Part shown: positions 1-8,136 of the stretch, piece after piece | Layout of the letters: each line of letters begins with the position of its first letter | Numbering within the stretch: position 1 is the first letter of the stretch | Origin: Fructobacillus pseudoficulneus | GTDB lineage: Bacteria; Bacillota; Bacilli; Lactobacillales; Lactobacillaceae | DNA length: 64,000 bases | Assembly (NCBI RefSeq): GCF_900108455.1 | Contig: NZ_FNWS01000003.1 | Coordinates: 1 to 64,000, forward strand | Reading direction: 5' to 3' | Notes under the pieces: generated by a model | Databases searched by the model: none | Seen by the model: only the letters and a program-made list of their open reading frames with translations | What the model was told of the DNA's origin: nothing | Program-made: the position numbers and the translations under genes

Positions 1-188
1 AAGTTTGAAGATTGCTCTTCGATTAAACTGACTAGTTATTATCTCTCGATAACGCCTATCCGTTTATTGTTTGTTACGAATTGACTTCGCAAATTTGTTT
101 GTGACTACTTACCAAGTAGCCACCGTTACAGATTTGTTTGTTCAAAGTTTTGTTCAGTTTTCAATGTGCGATGCCTTGTTAGGGCAAC
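1..188 (-). other. rRNA operon leader (5' part, runs off left edge)
   Basis: Read on the minus strand, this is an A-rich leader downstream of two strong promoters. It contains a boxA-like motif (151-168, TTGAAAACTGAACAAAA on the minus strand) like those in Bacillales/Lactobacillales rRNA leaders. No ORF is present. The 16S gene itself should start beyond base 1. The assignment rests on promoter strength, tandem layout and the leader motif, because no rRNA sequence is visible in the window. Confidence 0.7.
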
Positions 189-194
189 TCATTT

Positions 195-223
195 AGTTTA
201 CCTGAATCATCAACGCTTGTCAA
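195..223 (-). promoter_or_regulatory. rRNA promoter P2 (proximal)
   Basis: On the minus strand a perfect -35 TTGACA (218-223) and a -10 TAAACT (195-200) are separated by exactly 17 bases. It sits about 115 bases downstream of a second strong promoter facing the same way, which is the usual tandem arrangement of rRNA operons. Confidence 0.85.
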
Positions 224-315
224 TGACTTTTTGGAAAACTTTTTGTTGTCCGGTTCCTGTTGCCAGACCCCAGCTCCTCGTTAGAAGCACCTTCGCTTCG
301 TAACGAACAATAACT

Positions 316-344
316 AGTATACTGGCTTGCGCCGTTTGAGTCAA
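316..344 (-). promoter_or_regulatory. rRNA promoter P1 (distal)
   Basis: On the minus strand, -35 TTGACT (339-344), 17-base spacer, -10 TATACT (316-321). It directly follows the 3' end of the guanylate-kinase-like gene, so that gene may also read into the rRNA leader. Spacing and hexamers are near consensus for the housekeeping sigma factor. Confidence 0.85.
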
Positions 345-376
345 CTGTTTTTTTCAGAGATTTTATTAAGAAAAGC

Positions 377-940
377 TTACGAGTGTTTTGACCCTTTGAT
401 TAACGTATCAACTCGTTGACAGGTTAACTGCCATTCATCATTAACTAAGACCTCTGCATGGCCAGCTAACTCCTTTGGCAGGGTGAGGTCACGACGGAAT
501 TCAGCTGAATTCAACCGCTTCTTCACTTCACTTTCATGGTCTCCTCGTTCAACCAAGCGTTTCTCCAGCTTATCGAGGTCTTGAATCGTGACATACCAAA
601 CCCAAGCTTGTTCCTTTAAAACGGATAGGTACGTTTCGGCTCCCTTTGTATCCAATACAATAGAAGCAAAAGAATTTTCTTGCCAAGCCTTTTCCAATCC
701 TTCTATAGAAGAACCATAATTAGCTTGCCCATAATGAACAGATTCAAGGTAGTGATTCTTGGGAAAACTTTCTTCTGTTTCAAAGTAGTAATCAACACCA
801 TCCACTTCGCCCGTCCGCTTGGCCCGAGTGGTATGAGTAATCACCTGTGGGATTCCCCATTTTTCCTTTAAATAAGTAGCAATCGATGTTTTTCCCGCAC
901 CGGCAGGACCAGTCAAAACAATCACCCGTTTTTCAGACAT
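377..940 (-). CDS. Guanylate kinase-like P-loop kinase
   Basis: 187 aa. The N-terminus has a Walker A loop, GPAGAGKTS (about residues 11-19), followed by the HTTRAKRTGEVDGVDYYF stretch that matches the guanylate-kinase signature (TTRxxRxGEVxGxDYxF), which binds GMP. A guanylate kinase would convert GMP to GDP with ATP in the cytoplasm. The P-loop differs from the usual SGPSGxGK of Gmk and the C-terminal half is weakly conserved. It may therefore be a paralogue rather than the essential Gmk normally found beside rpoZ, which is not here. An AGGGAGAGG ribosome site precedes the ATG. It is divergent from the APC permease. The kinase fold is clear, the substrate is inferred. Confidence 0.75.
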   Translation of the reverse strand: MSEKRVIVLTGPAGAGKTSIATYLKEKWGIPQVITHTTRAKRTGEVDGVDYYFETEESFPKNHYLESVHYGQANYGSSIEGLEKAWQENSFASIVLDTKGAETYLSVLKEQAWVWYVTIQDLDKLEKRLVERGDHESEVKKRLNSAEFRRDLTLPKELAGHAEVLVNDEWQLTCQRVDTLIKGSKHS

Positions 941-985
941 TTTCCTCTCCCTAAATCCATTTCCCCAATCTTATCATCATCAGAA

Positions 986-1014
986 TCGACAAGCCAGTTA
1001 AAAGTTGGTACAAT
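986..1014 (+). promoter_or_regulatory. Promoter of APC permease
   Basis: TCGACA (986-991), 17-base spacer, TACAAT (1009-1014), with an extended -10 TGG immediately upstream. Transcription would begin near 1021, about 30 bases before the chosen start codon. Confidence 0.6.
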
Positions 1015-1049
1015 TGTAGCGGTTATATTAAAAAAAGGTGAGAAACAAC

Positions 1050-2456
1050 ATGCAAATACTAAAAAGAGCGTTTGCACGTGAATCCGTCACTGGTTACTTG
1101 GAAAAGGACCAGCAAATGGACCGCGTGTTAACAACAAAAGATTTGATTGGATTGGGAGTTGGAACCGTGATTGGTTCAGGAATCTTTATTCTTCCCGGAC
1201 ACGAAGCCGCCACTAACGCTGGCCCTGCAGTTTCCGTCGCCTTTCTAATCGCCGCTATCTTTTCCGGAATCTGTGGAATGGCCTTCGCCGAATTTTCTTC
1301 AGCAATGCCCGTTGCCGGTTCCGCCTATTCATACGGTTCCGTAATTTATGGTGAGGTCATCGGTTGGGTCCTTGGTTGGTCATTAATCCTTGAATACTTC
1401 CTTGCCGTATCAGCTATCGCTACCGGATTTTCAGCTTACTTCAATAACTTGCTTGGGCAAATGGGTTGGTCATTGCCAACCGCTTTACAAGCTGGACCCG
1501 GTCAAGGTGGTGTCATCAACTTGATGGCCGTCATTATTATTTTGATTTCAGCCGTGATTTTATTTGCGGGTGTGAGTCAATCAAAAAAGATTGAAAACGC
1601 TGGGGTTGTTTTGAAAGTGGCAATCATCGCCCTCTTCATTATCGGTGGCGCCTTCTTTATTAAGGGACATAACTACGTTGATTTTTATCCTAAGCAATTC
1701 CAAACTGGTTTCCTAGGACTTGGTGGGATTACGGCAGCGACTGCTTCCATCATCTTCTCGTTCCTTGGTTTTGATACAATCGCCGCTCACGCAGCCGAAG
1801 TTAAGAACCCAACCAAGACAATGTCACGCGGTATCTTGGGAACGGTTGCCATTTCAGCCGTCTTGTATACCCTCTTCGCCATTGTTTTGACGGGAATCGT
1901 TAACTACAAGAAGCTTGGCGTTGATGATCCAGCCGCCTTTGCCTTGCAGGCAGTTAAGCAAACACAATTCTCGGTTGTGATTACAATCGGGGCATTGATT
2001 GGAATGTTCACCGCTGTTTTGGCCTTGATTTTTGCCTCATCACGTTTGGCTTACTCATTTGGTCGTGATGGTTTGCTACCAAAGGGACTCGGTAAGGTGA
2101 ACGGTAAGCACCGCCTACCACAAAACGCCATTATCCTGGCGGTCGCAGTTGAAGCCTTTATCGCTGGTTTGGTGCCATTGAGTACCCTAGCAAGCCTGAT
2201 CAATATCGGAACCTTAACCGCCTTCTTCTTCATTAGTTTAGGGGTTATCTTCCTCCGCCGCCGCAAGGACTTGGCACACAAGGGCTTCAAGATGCCACTT
2301 TACCCTATGTTGCCAGCCTTAGCCGCTATCCTTTCATTGGTTTTGATTCTACGTTTGCCATTGGAAACGCTTAAGCTTTACGGAATTTGGGTTGTGATTG
2401 GCTTGGTTTGGTACTTTAGTTACGGTATCCGCCACTCTTCTCTTAATCAGAAATAA
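1050..2456 (+). CDS. APC-family amino acid permease (cationic amino acid transporter type)
   Basis: 468 aa from the ATG at 1050; the AAAGGTG ribosome site at 1034-1040 overlaps the alternative GTG at 1038, so the ATG is preferred. The protein shows about 12 hydrophobic segments. The first carries the APC substrate-binding signature GLGVGTVIGSGIFILPG (residues about 33-49), and the AEFSSAMPVAGSAYSY loop follows TM2. Overall it resembles YfnA/CAT transporters (TC 2.A.3.3), which import amino acids by proton symport through the cell membrane. The exact substrate cannot be told from sequence. It is monocistronic, with its own promoter and a terminator directly after the stop. Confidence 0.85.
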   Translation: MQILKRAFARESVTGYLEKDQQMDRVLTTKDLIGLGVGTVIGSGIFILPGHEAATNAGPAVSVAFLIAAIFSGICGMAFAEFSSAMPVAGSAYSYGSVIYGEVIGWVLGWSLILEYFLAVSAIATGFSAYFNNLLGQMGWSLPTALQAGPGQGGVINLMAVIIILISAVILFAGVSQSKKIENAGVVLKVAIIALFIIGGAFFIKGHNYVDFYPKQFQTGFLGLGGITAATASIIFSFLGFDTIAAHAAEVKNPTKTMSRGILGTVAISAVLYTLFAIVLTGIVNYKKLGVDDPAAFALQAVKQTQFSVVITIGALIGMFTAVLALIFASSRLAYSFGRDGLLPKGLGKVNGKHRLPQNAIILAVAVEAFIAGLVPLSTLASLINIGTLTAFFFISLGVIFLRRRKDLAHKGFKMPLYPMLPALAAILSLVLILRLPLETLKLYGIWVVIGLVWYFSYGIRHSSLNQK

Positions 2457-2462
2457 TCAATA

Positions 2463-2493
2463 AAAGAGCCGACTTGACAGTCGACTCTTTTTT
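2463..2493. terminator. Bidirectional terminator
   Basis: Hairpin AAGAGCCGAC / GTCGACTCTT with a TTGACA loop, A-run on the left and T-run on the right. It lies between the convergent permease and the anchored protein gene and can serve both. Confidence 0.85.
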
Positions 2494-2503
2494 CTTTGGC
2501 AAA

Positions 2504-2968
2504 TTAGTTCTGGACCTGATACGTGCCGTCGGCCGCCACTTGGTAGTCGCCGACCACTTTATTGGCAGCTGCAGTAGAAAATACTTTGACGTCATATGAG
2601 CCGTCATTCTTGGCGCTTGCCTCCGGCCTCAAGGTCTGGTTATCACCTAAGATAAATTTAACCAGCGCCTCAGCATCGGTTGCACTATTAACTGCAGGAC
2701 CCTTACCCGCCGCCTGTGTTCCGGAAACCTTCAATGATTCGGTTGGTGCAATCACATTTGTTGGTTGACTGGCATTACTGGTTGCCGATGAAGTAGCCGC
2801 TTGGCTGCTCTGCTCACTTTTGTTTTGAGCAATTTGGCTGCTTTTTGACGCGTGATTACCACTGCTTTGGCTTTTATCAGCATTACCAGTCAGCCGGCTG
2901 CCCGCTACAAAAATAACAAAAGTCAGCACAACCGCAATCATTCCAATCCATACTTTCTTCTTCATCAT
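2504..2968 (-). CDS. Membrane-anchored protein, unknown function
   Basis: About 154 aa. An N-terminal MMKKK charge patch is followed by one hydrophobic segment (about residues 6-24), then a Ser/Gln/Asn/Ala-rich linker of about 45 residues and a C-terminal domain of about 75 residues. This implies an extracellular domain on a flexible stalk, tethered by an uncleaved signal anchor. No lipobox and no LPXTG were seen. The start is uncertain: a TTG at 2977 is in frame, while the GGGGGAG site lies directly before tandem ATGs at 2968 and 2965. I do not recognise the C-terminal domain. It has its own promoter and is convergent with the permease. Confidence 0.6.
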   Translation of the reverse strand: MMKKKVWIGMIAVVLTFVIFVAGSRLTGNADKSQSSGNHASKSSQIAQNKSEQSSQAATSSATSNASQPTNVIAPTESLKVSGTQAAGKGPAVNSATDAEALVKFILGDNQTLRPEASAKNDGSYDVKVFSTAAANKVVGDYQVAADGTYQVQN

Positions 2969-3001
2969 CTCCCCCAATCTCTCACTACGTTTCTTGGGGG
3001 C

Positions 3002-3031
3002 AGTATATCATTTTATTTAGAATAATAACAA
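3002..3031 (-). promoter_or_regulatory. Promoter of anchored protein gene
   Basis: Minus strand: TTGTTA (3026-3031), 18-base spacer, TATACT (3002-3007). The discriminator that follows is a run of five C residues. Confidence 0.6.
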
Positions 3032-3049
3032 GTAAAAATATCGGCAATA

Positions 3050-3087
3050 AAAAAGGATGGTCATCAAACGATTAACCATCCTTTTTA
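3050..3087 (-). terminator. ezrA terminator
   Basis: Hairpin AAAAAGGATGGT / ACCATCCTTTTT with an 11-14 base loop and flanking A/T runs, 12 bases after the ezrA stop on the minus strand. Confidence 0.85.
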
Positions 3088-3098
3088 TTTACTACTAT

Positions 3099-4799
3099 TT
3101 ATAGTTCAATTGTATCGCGATTTTGTACTAGTCGTTCGTAGGCACCTGGTTCCACATTTGTTAAGGCGGGGCGCAGCAAGTTCACCACCCCGGCATAGTC
3201 AAAGTCGTCTTGATAAAGGGCCTGGCCTGACTTAATTGCCTGAGCAACCTGCTCATCATCCCGATAACGGTTTGAATACTGCAGGAGTGAGACCGCCAGG
3301 TCAGCTTGAACAAGCACATCCAAAGCCGCTTCCTTCAGCGTATCAAAGTCCGCTGCCACAATGTTTAATTGACGCTGAACATCATCCAAACCAACTTCGC
3401 TAGCTGCAACCGCTTCGTCCAGGCGCTTCATTTCATCACTAACTGAGAAGAATTGGTCCAAAAATTCTGCTGGCAACCCAGGCAAATCGCGTCGTTCCAA
3501 CGACCGCTTCAATCCTCTGATTTGATCAATATAGTCGACACTATGCTTCTTGGCTGAGGCCAAAGCCGGCTGGAATTCCTCAATCTGTTTGAACAGAGCC
3601 ACTTGGTCTTCATCCAGCTGTTCGAGCAAGGACAACCACTTTCCCTGTTCTTCCACTGCCTCCGTGTAGCCAATTTCTTTGGCCTTCAAAGATTCTTGAA
3701 CTGACTTTTGCCGGCCAACAATTCCCTCAATTTCGTCTTTATATTCGTTTTGTCGGTCGTCTTCACCATGAGTTAAGGCAAAACGGCCACGCAAGTAGGT
3801 CAACTCAAGCATTAATGAATGGTTTTGTTCCTTCACCCGATCAAACTTTTCACTGAACTGTTCTTGCTGCTTAAAGTAAAAATTGTAGGCCTTGTATTCT
3901 TGTTCCAAGAGGTCATACAGCCCCTGAATTTGTTCATTAACGTCCCGCGACAAGGAATTAGCTTCCTTCAACTTTAATTCACGAATGGCTTGAAGTCCCT
4001 TCAAACGGTTAGCGTCAACTTGATCCAGGCCCTTTTGAATTTGATCTTCAGCAAAAATCACCCCGCGGTCAACCAGATCCGTCCAGCTATCGCTGATTTC
4101 ATTCATTTGATCGAGATACTTCTGATTCAACTGCTGAAAAAGGCCCGGGAGGTTTTGCATATAGTCCAAAATCTGGCTACTCTCAAAACCAAGTTCTTCA
4201 AAAACTTCAGCCGCCTTAACCTTATCGCCATCTTCAATATACTGTTGATAATCTTGATAGGACTGTTCTTCTTGTTCCAACAGCTCCATCAACTTTGCAG
4301 ACGCAGGGCCAAAGGAATCCAGATCATGCAAAACCTTTTCACGAATTTTTGGATACTCTTCGTGTAGCTGATCAATAGCTCGGTGGTTCAATTGATTTTG
4401 CTTTTCAATTCGGTCCAAGCCGTTCACAATTGATTTCTGCAAGGAAGCCGCTTCCGTCATCAAATCAAGCAATGATTGCAGTGATTGCCGAGTTTTCCAA
4501 ACATTTAAACCAGCCGCTAACCGAGTTGCCTGACTAATTTCATGGTCAATTGCCAAGAATTGCCGGTCGCGCAATTGCTTATACATTTTTTCAAGCTCTT
4601 GATAATCGTGCAAAGACTGTCCCGTTAGAGCGATTTTTCGTGCTGCCACTAAACCTTTTGCGACATTTTCATCCATTAAAGCTTTTTTAGCTAAATTAAA
4701 ATCGCCGACTTGTGATGCTGCTTGACGCTGTGCGAGAACCGCCCAAACTAGGCCGATAACAAGAGCTACAATGACGATGATGGTAATAATAATCCACAT
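3099..4799 (-). CDS. ezrA: Septation ring formation regulator EzrA
   Basis: 566 aa, the normal family length. One N-terminal membrane helix (about residues 2-22, IITIIVIVALVIGLVWAVL) is followed by a cytoplasmic domain made almost entirely of Glu/Gln/Lys/Leu-rich helices, matching EzrA's spectrin-like coiled coils. Near the C-terminus LQYSNRYR (about 506-513) corresponds to the conserved QNR patch needed for mid-cell localisation. EzrA restrains FtsZ ring assembly and links it to PBP1-dependent wall synthesis. Convergence with, or adjacency to, rpsD is common in Firmicutes; here the two are divergent. It is monocistronic with a strong terminator. The ATG has a GGATGAGG site about 9 bases upstream. 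Confidence 0.93.
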   Translation of the reverse strand: MWIIITIIVIVALVIGLVWAVLAQRQAASQVGDFNLAKKALMDENVAKGLVAARKIALTGQSLHDYQELEKMYKQLRDRQFLAIDHEISQATRLAAGLNVWKTRQSLQSLLDLMTEAASLQKSIVNGLDRIEKQNQLNHRAIDQLHEEYPKIREKVLHDLDSFGPASAKLMELLEQEEQSYQDYQQYIEDGDKVKAAEVFEELGFESSQILDYMQNLPGLFQQLNQKYLDQMNEISDSWTDLVDRGVIFAEDQIQKGLDQVDANRLKGLQAIRELKLKEANSLSRDVNEQIQGLYDLLEQEYKAYNFYFKQQEQFSEKFDRVKEQNHSLMLELTYLRGRFALTHGEDDRQNEYKDEIEGIVGRQKSVQESLKAKEIGYTEAVEEQGKWLSLLEQLDEDQVALFKQIEEFQPALASAKKHSVDYIDQIRGLKRSLERRDLPGLPAEFLDQFFSVSDEMKRLDEAVAASEVGLDDVQRQLNIVAADFDTLKEAALDVLVQADLAVSLLQYSNRYRDDEQVAQAIKSGQALYQDDFDYAGVVNLLRPALTNVEPGAYERLVQNRDTIEL

Positions 4800-4972
4800 A
4801 TGTACTAACCCTCATCCTTATTTATTATCTTTACAATACACTAAAACCAGTAATAATCGGCGCATCCTCAATGCTTTTATCCCTTTCTTAAGATTTTTAA
4901 ACCTTTCTAGGACTATCCTTTACAACTGCGTTTCATAACGCTGACAAATTTAACGGATTCTGCCCGCCAAGC

Positions 4973-5001
4973 TTGCCTTTTTGCCGGGCATTCGCTATAC
5001 T
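4973..5001 (+). promoter_or_regulatory. rpsD promoter
   Basis: TTGCCT (4973-4978), 17-base spacer, TATACT (4996-5001). Transcription from about 5008 gives an untranslated leader of about 160 bases ahead of rpsD. The remaining bases 4800-4970, between ezrA and this promoter, hold no ORF and no promoter that I can defend. Confidence 0.8.
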
Positions 5002-5007
5002 AGTAGG

Positions 5008-5160
5008 AGTTGTATTGAGTAGCAGTCGGTAAAGAAGCGCGTCAACAACGTCTCAACTCGTTAGTAAGGACTTAGCTACAGTCACTGAGAAACGATTTTT
5101 CTTGACGCTGCACGCATCTGGTGCCGGCCCTCAAATGTACAGCAAAATACATTTTGGAGG
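5008..5160 (+). promoter_or_regulatory. rpsD 5' leader, probable S4 autoregulatory RNA
   Basis: A long structured leader. GCGTCAA (5039-5045) can pair with TTGACGC (5102-5108), enclosing inner hairpins. A second hairpin, AAATGTA (5133-5139) with TACATTT (5148-5154), abuts the TTGGAGG ribosome site. In Bacillus, S4 binds such a leader and represses its own translation. The structure is visible here; S4 control is inferred from gene identity and layout. Confidence 0.55.
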
Positions 5161-5168
5161 ACATATAC

Positions 5169-5780
5169 ATGTCACGTTATACTGGACCAAAATGGCGTAT
5201 CTCACGTCGTTTGGGTGTTTCACTTTCTGGAACTGGTAAGGAATTGTCACGTCGTGCCTACGCACCTGGTGACCATGGCCAAGGCCGTCGCGGAAAGGTT
5301 TCTGAATATGGAATGCAATTGCGCGAAAAGCAAAAGTTGCGTTTCACTTATGGTTTGACTGAACGTCAATTCCACTCATTGTTCAACAAGGCCGGCAAGG
5401 TTCGTCAAGGTACTCACGGTACTAACTTCATGATCTTCTTGGAACGCCGTTTGGACTCATTGGTTTACCGTCTTGGTTTGGCAACTACTCGCCAACAAGC
5501 ACGTCAATTGGTAAACCACGGCCACATCTTGGTTGATGGTAAGCGCGTTGATATTCCATCATACGAAGTTGTTCCTGGCCAAGTTATCTCTGTTCGCGAA
5601 AAGTCAAAGAACATTGTGCCAATCCAAATTGCTGTTGAATCAGTAGTTTCACGTCCACAATTCGTTTCATTTGATGCCGACAAGCTTGAAGGTACTTTCG
5701 TTCGTTTGCCTGAACGTGAAGAATTGGATGCTGACATCAACGAAGCTTTGATCGTCGAATACTACAACCGTTTGGGCTAA
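5169..5780 (+). CDS. rpsD: 30S ribosomal protein S4
   Basis: 203 aa starting [16 protein letters not shown], the usual Lactobacillales S4 N-terminus. The ATG at 5169 with GGAGG at 5156-5160 is chosen over an upstream in-frame codon. An S4 RNA-binding domain spans about residues 93-155 ([36 protein letters not shown]). S4 nucleates 30S assembly by binding 16S rRNA and, in Firmicutes, represses its own mRNA. The gene is monocistronic, with a strong promoter, long leader and terminator. The zinc-binding cysteines found in some S4 proteins are absent, which is normal for this branch. Confidence 0.97.
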   Translation: MSRYTGPKWRISRRLGVSLSGTGKELSRRAYAPGDHGQGRRGKVSEYGMQLREKQKLRFTYGLTERQFHSLFNKAGKVRQGTHGTNFMIFLERRLDSLVYRLGLATTRQQARQLVNHGHILVDGKRVDIPSYEVVPGQVISVREKSKNIVPIQIAVESVVSRPQFVSFDADKLEGTFVRLPEREELDADINEALIVEYYNRLG

Positions 5781-5802
5781 TCTTTTATCTCTTACAGGTT
5801 GG

Positions 5803-5830
5803 AAAACCACTGCTATCGCAGTGGTTTTTT
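5803..5830 (+). terminator. rpsD terminator
   Basis: AAAACCACTGC, tetraloop TATC, GCAGTGGTTTTTT: a textbook rho-independent terminator 23 bases after the stop. Confidence 0.93.
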
Positions 5831-5935
5831 GTTTGTCTAAAAAATTGACGGGCAAATTATCATTGCCCTTTTAATTCTAGAAAAAAATGTTAAAGTAGAA
5901 TAAGCAGAAATTTTTACTGGAGTTAGGAGAGAAAA

Positions 5936-6190
5936 ATGTCCTGGTTATATAATTTTGTCATCTTATTTATCTTCGTTTGGATTACCTTCGTCCCCGTGAG
6001 GCGTATTCAAAAAATTCAAAAGCAGAGCTCGCGCCGAAAACTAGCACTAGCTTTTGGTGGCTCTTACATTGTGGTCGGTCTGATTATAACGGCAGTCAGC
6101 TCACTCAAGGGTCAAGACTGGTATACCTTTGGTGGCTTTCTAATTGGTGCTGGAGCCGTCATGATTTTTCAAACAAGAAGCAAACAATAA
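5936..6190 (+). CDS. Small membrane protein, unknown function
   Basis: 84 aa with three hydrophobic stretches (about residues 3-20, 40-57 and 64-79). A basic loop after the first (RRIQKIQKQSSRRK) is predicted cytoplasmic by the positive-inside rule. A GGAG/AGGAG site precedes the ATG. It stands alone between two terminators, so it is its own transcription unit. A weak -10 (TAGAAT, 5896-5901) lies upstream. I do not recognise the family, and nothing in the neighbourhood gives a role. Confidence 0.6.
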   Translation: MSWLYNFVILFIFVWITFVPVRRIQKIQKQSSRRKLALAFGGSYIVVGLIITAVSSLKGQDWYTFGGFLIGAGAVMIFQTRSKQ

Positions 6191-6207
6191 GCCATTTTCT
6201 GTTGGTT

Positions 6208-6234
6208 AACCGCTGATTATTCAGCGGTTTTTTT
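6208..6234 (+). terminator. Terminator
   Basis: AACCGCTGA, loop TTAT, TCAGCGGTT followed by a T-run, 17 bases after the small membrane protein stop. Its T-run overlaps the -35 of the next promoter. Confidence 0.9.
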
Positions 6235-6261
6235 GTGTCTTGCTGACTTTTTCCGTATAAT
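6233..6261 (+). promoter_or_regulatory. Promoter of yueI-family gene
   Basis: TTGTGT (6233-6238), 17-base spacer, consensus TATAAT (6256-6261). Confidence 0.7.
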
Positions 6262-6291
6262 TGAAGTATAAGAAACAGGAGGACAGTCACA

Positions 6292-6666
6292 ATGGATGAT
6301 GTCAATAGCCGCTTGGAACAAGCACAGCAAGGTACTGGTGGTCCAAAGATTAACCCGGACGAACAGCGCTTATATCTTGGCACCTTTCGCGAACGAGTCG
6401 TAGCAGCCGTGAAGCAATCACGGGTTGACTACGGCGATGCTCAAGAAAAATTGAAAGCCGCCCTCAATAATTGGCCGGATACCACGCTCTTGATTGATCA
6501 AGATGCCTGCGGCGCTGCCTACACGGACTATTTGATGATGGCCGTCAGCACCAATCACGCCTATACCCTACTTTCGAACAGTGAAAAAACAACACAAACC
6601 GATGACCCTTATGCCGTCGTTTTGACTGCCAAAACAGCGGTTAACCAAGAAAGTATTGATTTATAA
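6292..6666 (+). CDS. YueI family protein (DUF1694)
   Basis: 124 aa. The stretch NPDEQRLYLGTFRERVVAA (about residues 21-39) is the hallmark of the YueI/DUF1694 family, which is widespread in Firmicutes and has no established biochemical role. The protein is soluble, with no signal or membrane segment. The ATG follows a strong AGGAGG. It has its own promoter and a terminator hairpin (6669-6693) between it and rarA, although rarA could be partly read through. The family call is firm; the function is unknown. Confidence 0.8.
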   Translation: MDDVNSRLEQAQQGTGGPKINPDEQRLYLGTFRERVVAAVKQSRVDYGDAQEKLKAALNNWPDTTLLIDQDACGAAYTDYLMMAVSTNHAYTLLSNSEKTTQTDDPYAVVLTAKTAVNQESIDL

Positions 6667-6668
6667 TC

Positions 6669-6693
6669 AAGAGCCGACCAATGTCGGCTCTTT
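6669..6693 (+). terminator. Terminator after yueI
   Basis: AAGAGCCGAC, loop CAAT, GTCGGCTCTT then TCATTT. It sits between yueI and rarA. Its T-run is interrupted, so some read-through into rarA is likely, and no separate rarA promoter was recognised. Confidence 0.75.
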
Positions 6694-6719
6694 CATTTAA
6701 TTTTAGAAGGAAGACTGCC

Positions 6720-8009
6720 ATGCCCGGACAAAAACCATTGGCCTACCGGATGCGGCCACAAAAAATTGAAGAAATCGTCGGCCAACAAGACCTGGTTGGG
6801 CCAAACAAGATTATCTGGCGAATGGTTGAAGCCAAGCGCCTATCCTCGATGATTTTGTATGGACCCCCAGGAACTGGTAAGACCTCGATTGCCTCGGCAA
6901 TTGCCGGGTCGACTCATTACGCCTTTCGGGCCCTCAACGCGGCGACCGATTCGCAAAAGGACCTCCAAGTTGTGGCCGAAGAAGCCAAAATGTCTGGCAC
7001 AGTCGTTTTGCTTTTGGATGAAATTCACCGCCTGAATAAGGTGAAACAAGATTTCTTGCTACCCCACCTCGAATCCGGGGCGATTATTTTAATTGGGGCC
7101 ACGACTGAAAATCCTTATTTGAACGTCACACCAGCCATTCGCTCGCGGACACAAATTTTTCAGGTACAACCGCTATCCCAAGAAGACATTAAGGTGGCCA
7201 TTAGGCGTGCCCTTAGCGATCAAGAAAATGGTCTCGGTCAGTACCAGACCCATTTGTCAGAGGAAGCTTTGAATCATTTGAGTCAGGCTACCAATGGCGA
7301 CCTCCGCTCTGCCTTGAATTCACTCGAACTAGCGGTCCTATCAACCAAGCCAGACGACGATGGCGTGATTCAGATTACCTTGGCCGTAGTCGAAGAAACG
7401 ACTCAGCGCCAGGCCCTCGTCGCCGACAAGGATGGTGATGCGCACTACGACATTATTTCCGCTTTGCAAAAGTCAATCCGCGGTTCGGATGTCGATGCCG
7501 CCCTACACTATGCGGCCCGGTTGATTATTGCTGGTGATTTGCAAATCTTGGTGCGCCGCTTGATTGTAATTGCCTATGAAGACATCGGCCTGGCTAATCC
7601 TAATGGAGCGCAACGCGCCGTCACGGCCATTCAAACCGCCGAAAAACTCGGTTTGCCGGAAGCGCGGATTCCACTGGCCAATGCCATCATCGAGTTGGCG
7701 CTTTCACCAAAGTCAAATTCGGCCTACACCGCAATGGATGCAGCCATTGCTCAGGCTGGCCGAGCCAAAGCCCAGGCAATTCCAAATCACTTGCGCGATA
7801 GTCATTACAAGGGTGCTGAAAAACTTGGCCATGGTAATGAGTATATTTACCCCCATGACTATCCAAACGATTGGGTGGCTCAACAATATTTGCCGGACGG
7901 CATTGCCACGGACCGTTACTTCCAGCCTAAGGGGAATTCGACCTTTGAAAAGCAGCTAAAAGAGGTCAACCAGAGCCTAAAAAAGCAGCAAGATGACGGC
8001 CTCAAGTGA
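6720..8009 (+). CDS. rarA: Replication-associated recombination protein A (RarA/MgsA AAA+ ATPase)
   Basis: 429 aa. Walker [10 protein letters not shown] (about residues 46-54), Walker B LLLDEIHR, sensor GATTENPY, and the C-terminal MgsA-type domain with RNHLRDSHYKGA-like conservation (here IPNHLRDSHYKGAEKLGHGNEYIYPHD). RarA is a clamp-loader-like tetramer acting at stalled replication forks. The ATG at 6720 follows AGAAGGAAG; the upstream in-frame codon lies inside the preceding terminator and is rejected. In many Gram-positive bacteria this gene neighbours the 6S RNA gene, as seems to be the case here. Confidence 0.93.
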   Translation: MPGQKPLAYRMRPQKIEEIVGQQDLVGPNKIIWRMVEAKRLSSMILYGPPGTGKTSIASAIAGSTHYAFRALNAATDSQKDLQVVAEEAKMSGTVVLLLDEIHRLNKVKQDFLLPHLESGAIILIGATTENPYLNVTPAIRSRTQIFQVQPLSQEDIKVAIRRALSDQENGLGQYQTHLSEEALNHLSQATNGDLRSALNSLELAVLSTKPDDDGVIQITLAVVEETTQRQALVADKDGDAHYDIISALQKSIRGSDVDAALHYAARLIIAGDLQILVRRLIVIAYEDIGLANPNGAQRAVTAIQTAEKLGLPEARIPLANAIIELALSPKSNSAYTAMDAAIAQAGRAKAQAIPNHLRDSHYKGAEKLGHGNEYIYPHDYPNDWVAQQYLPDGIATDRYFQPKGNSTFEKQLKEVNQSLKKQQDDGLK

Positions 8010-8136
8010 ACTAGACCAATTAATCAATTGGTATGGTAATACTAGGGAACAAGCCAAAACAGGCGATAGACATTTTACTCACAAAAGTATGAATGTCAAG
8101 ACTAGTATTTTATAAATCAACGGGTATACTATATAT

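Noticed and set aside
2971-3000. CCCCCAA/TTGGGGG repeat that could hide the ribosome site of the anchored-protein gene (RNA thermometer idea)
   Set aside because: The predicted transcription start (about 2995) falls within the upstream arm, so most of that arm would not be in the mRNA.
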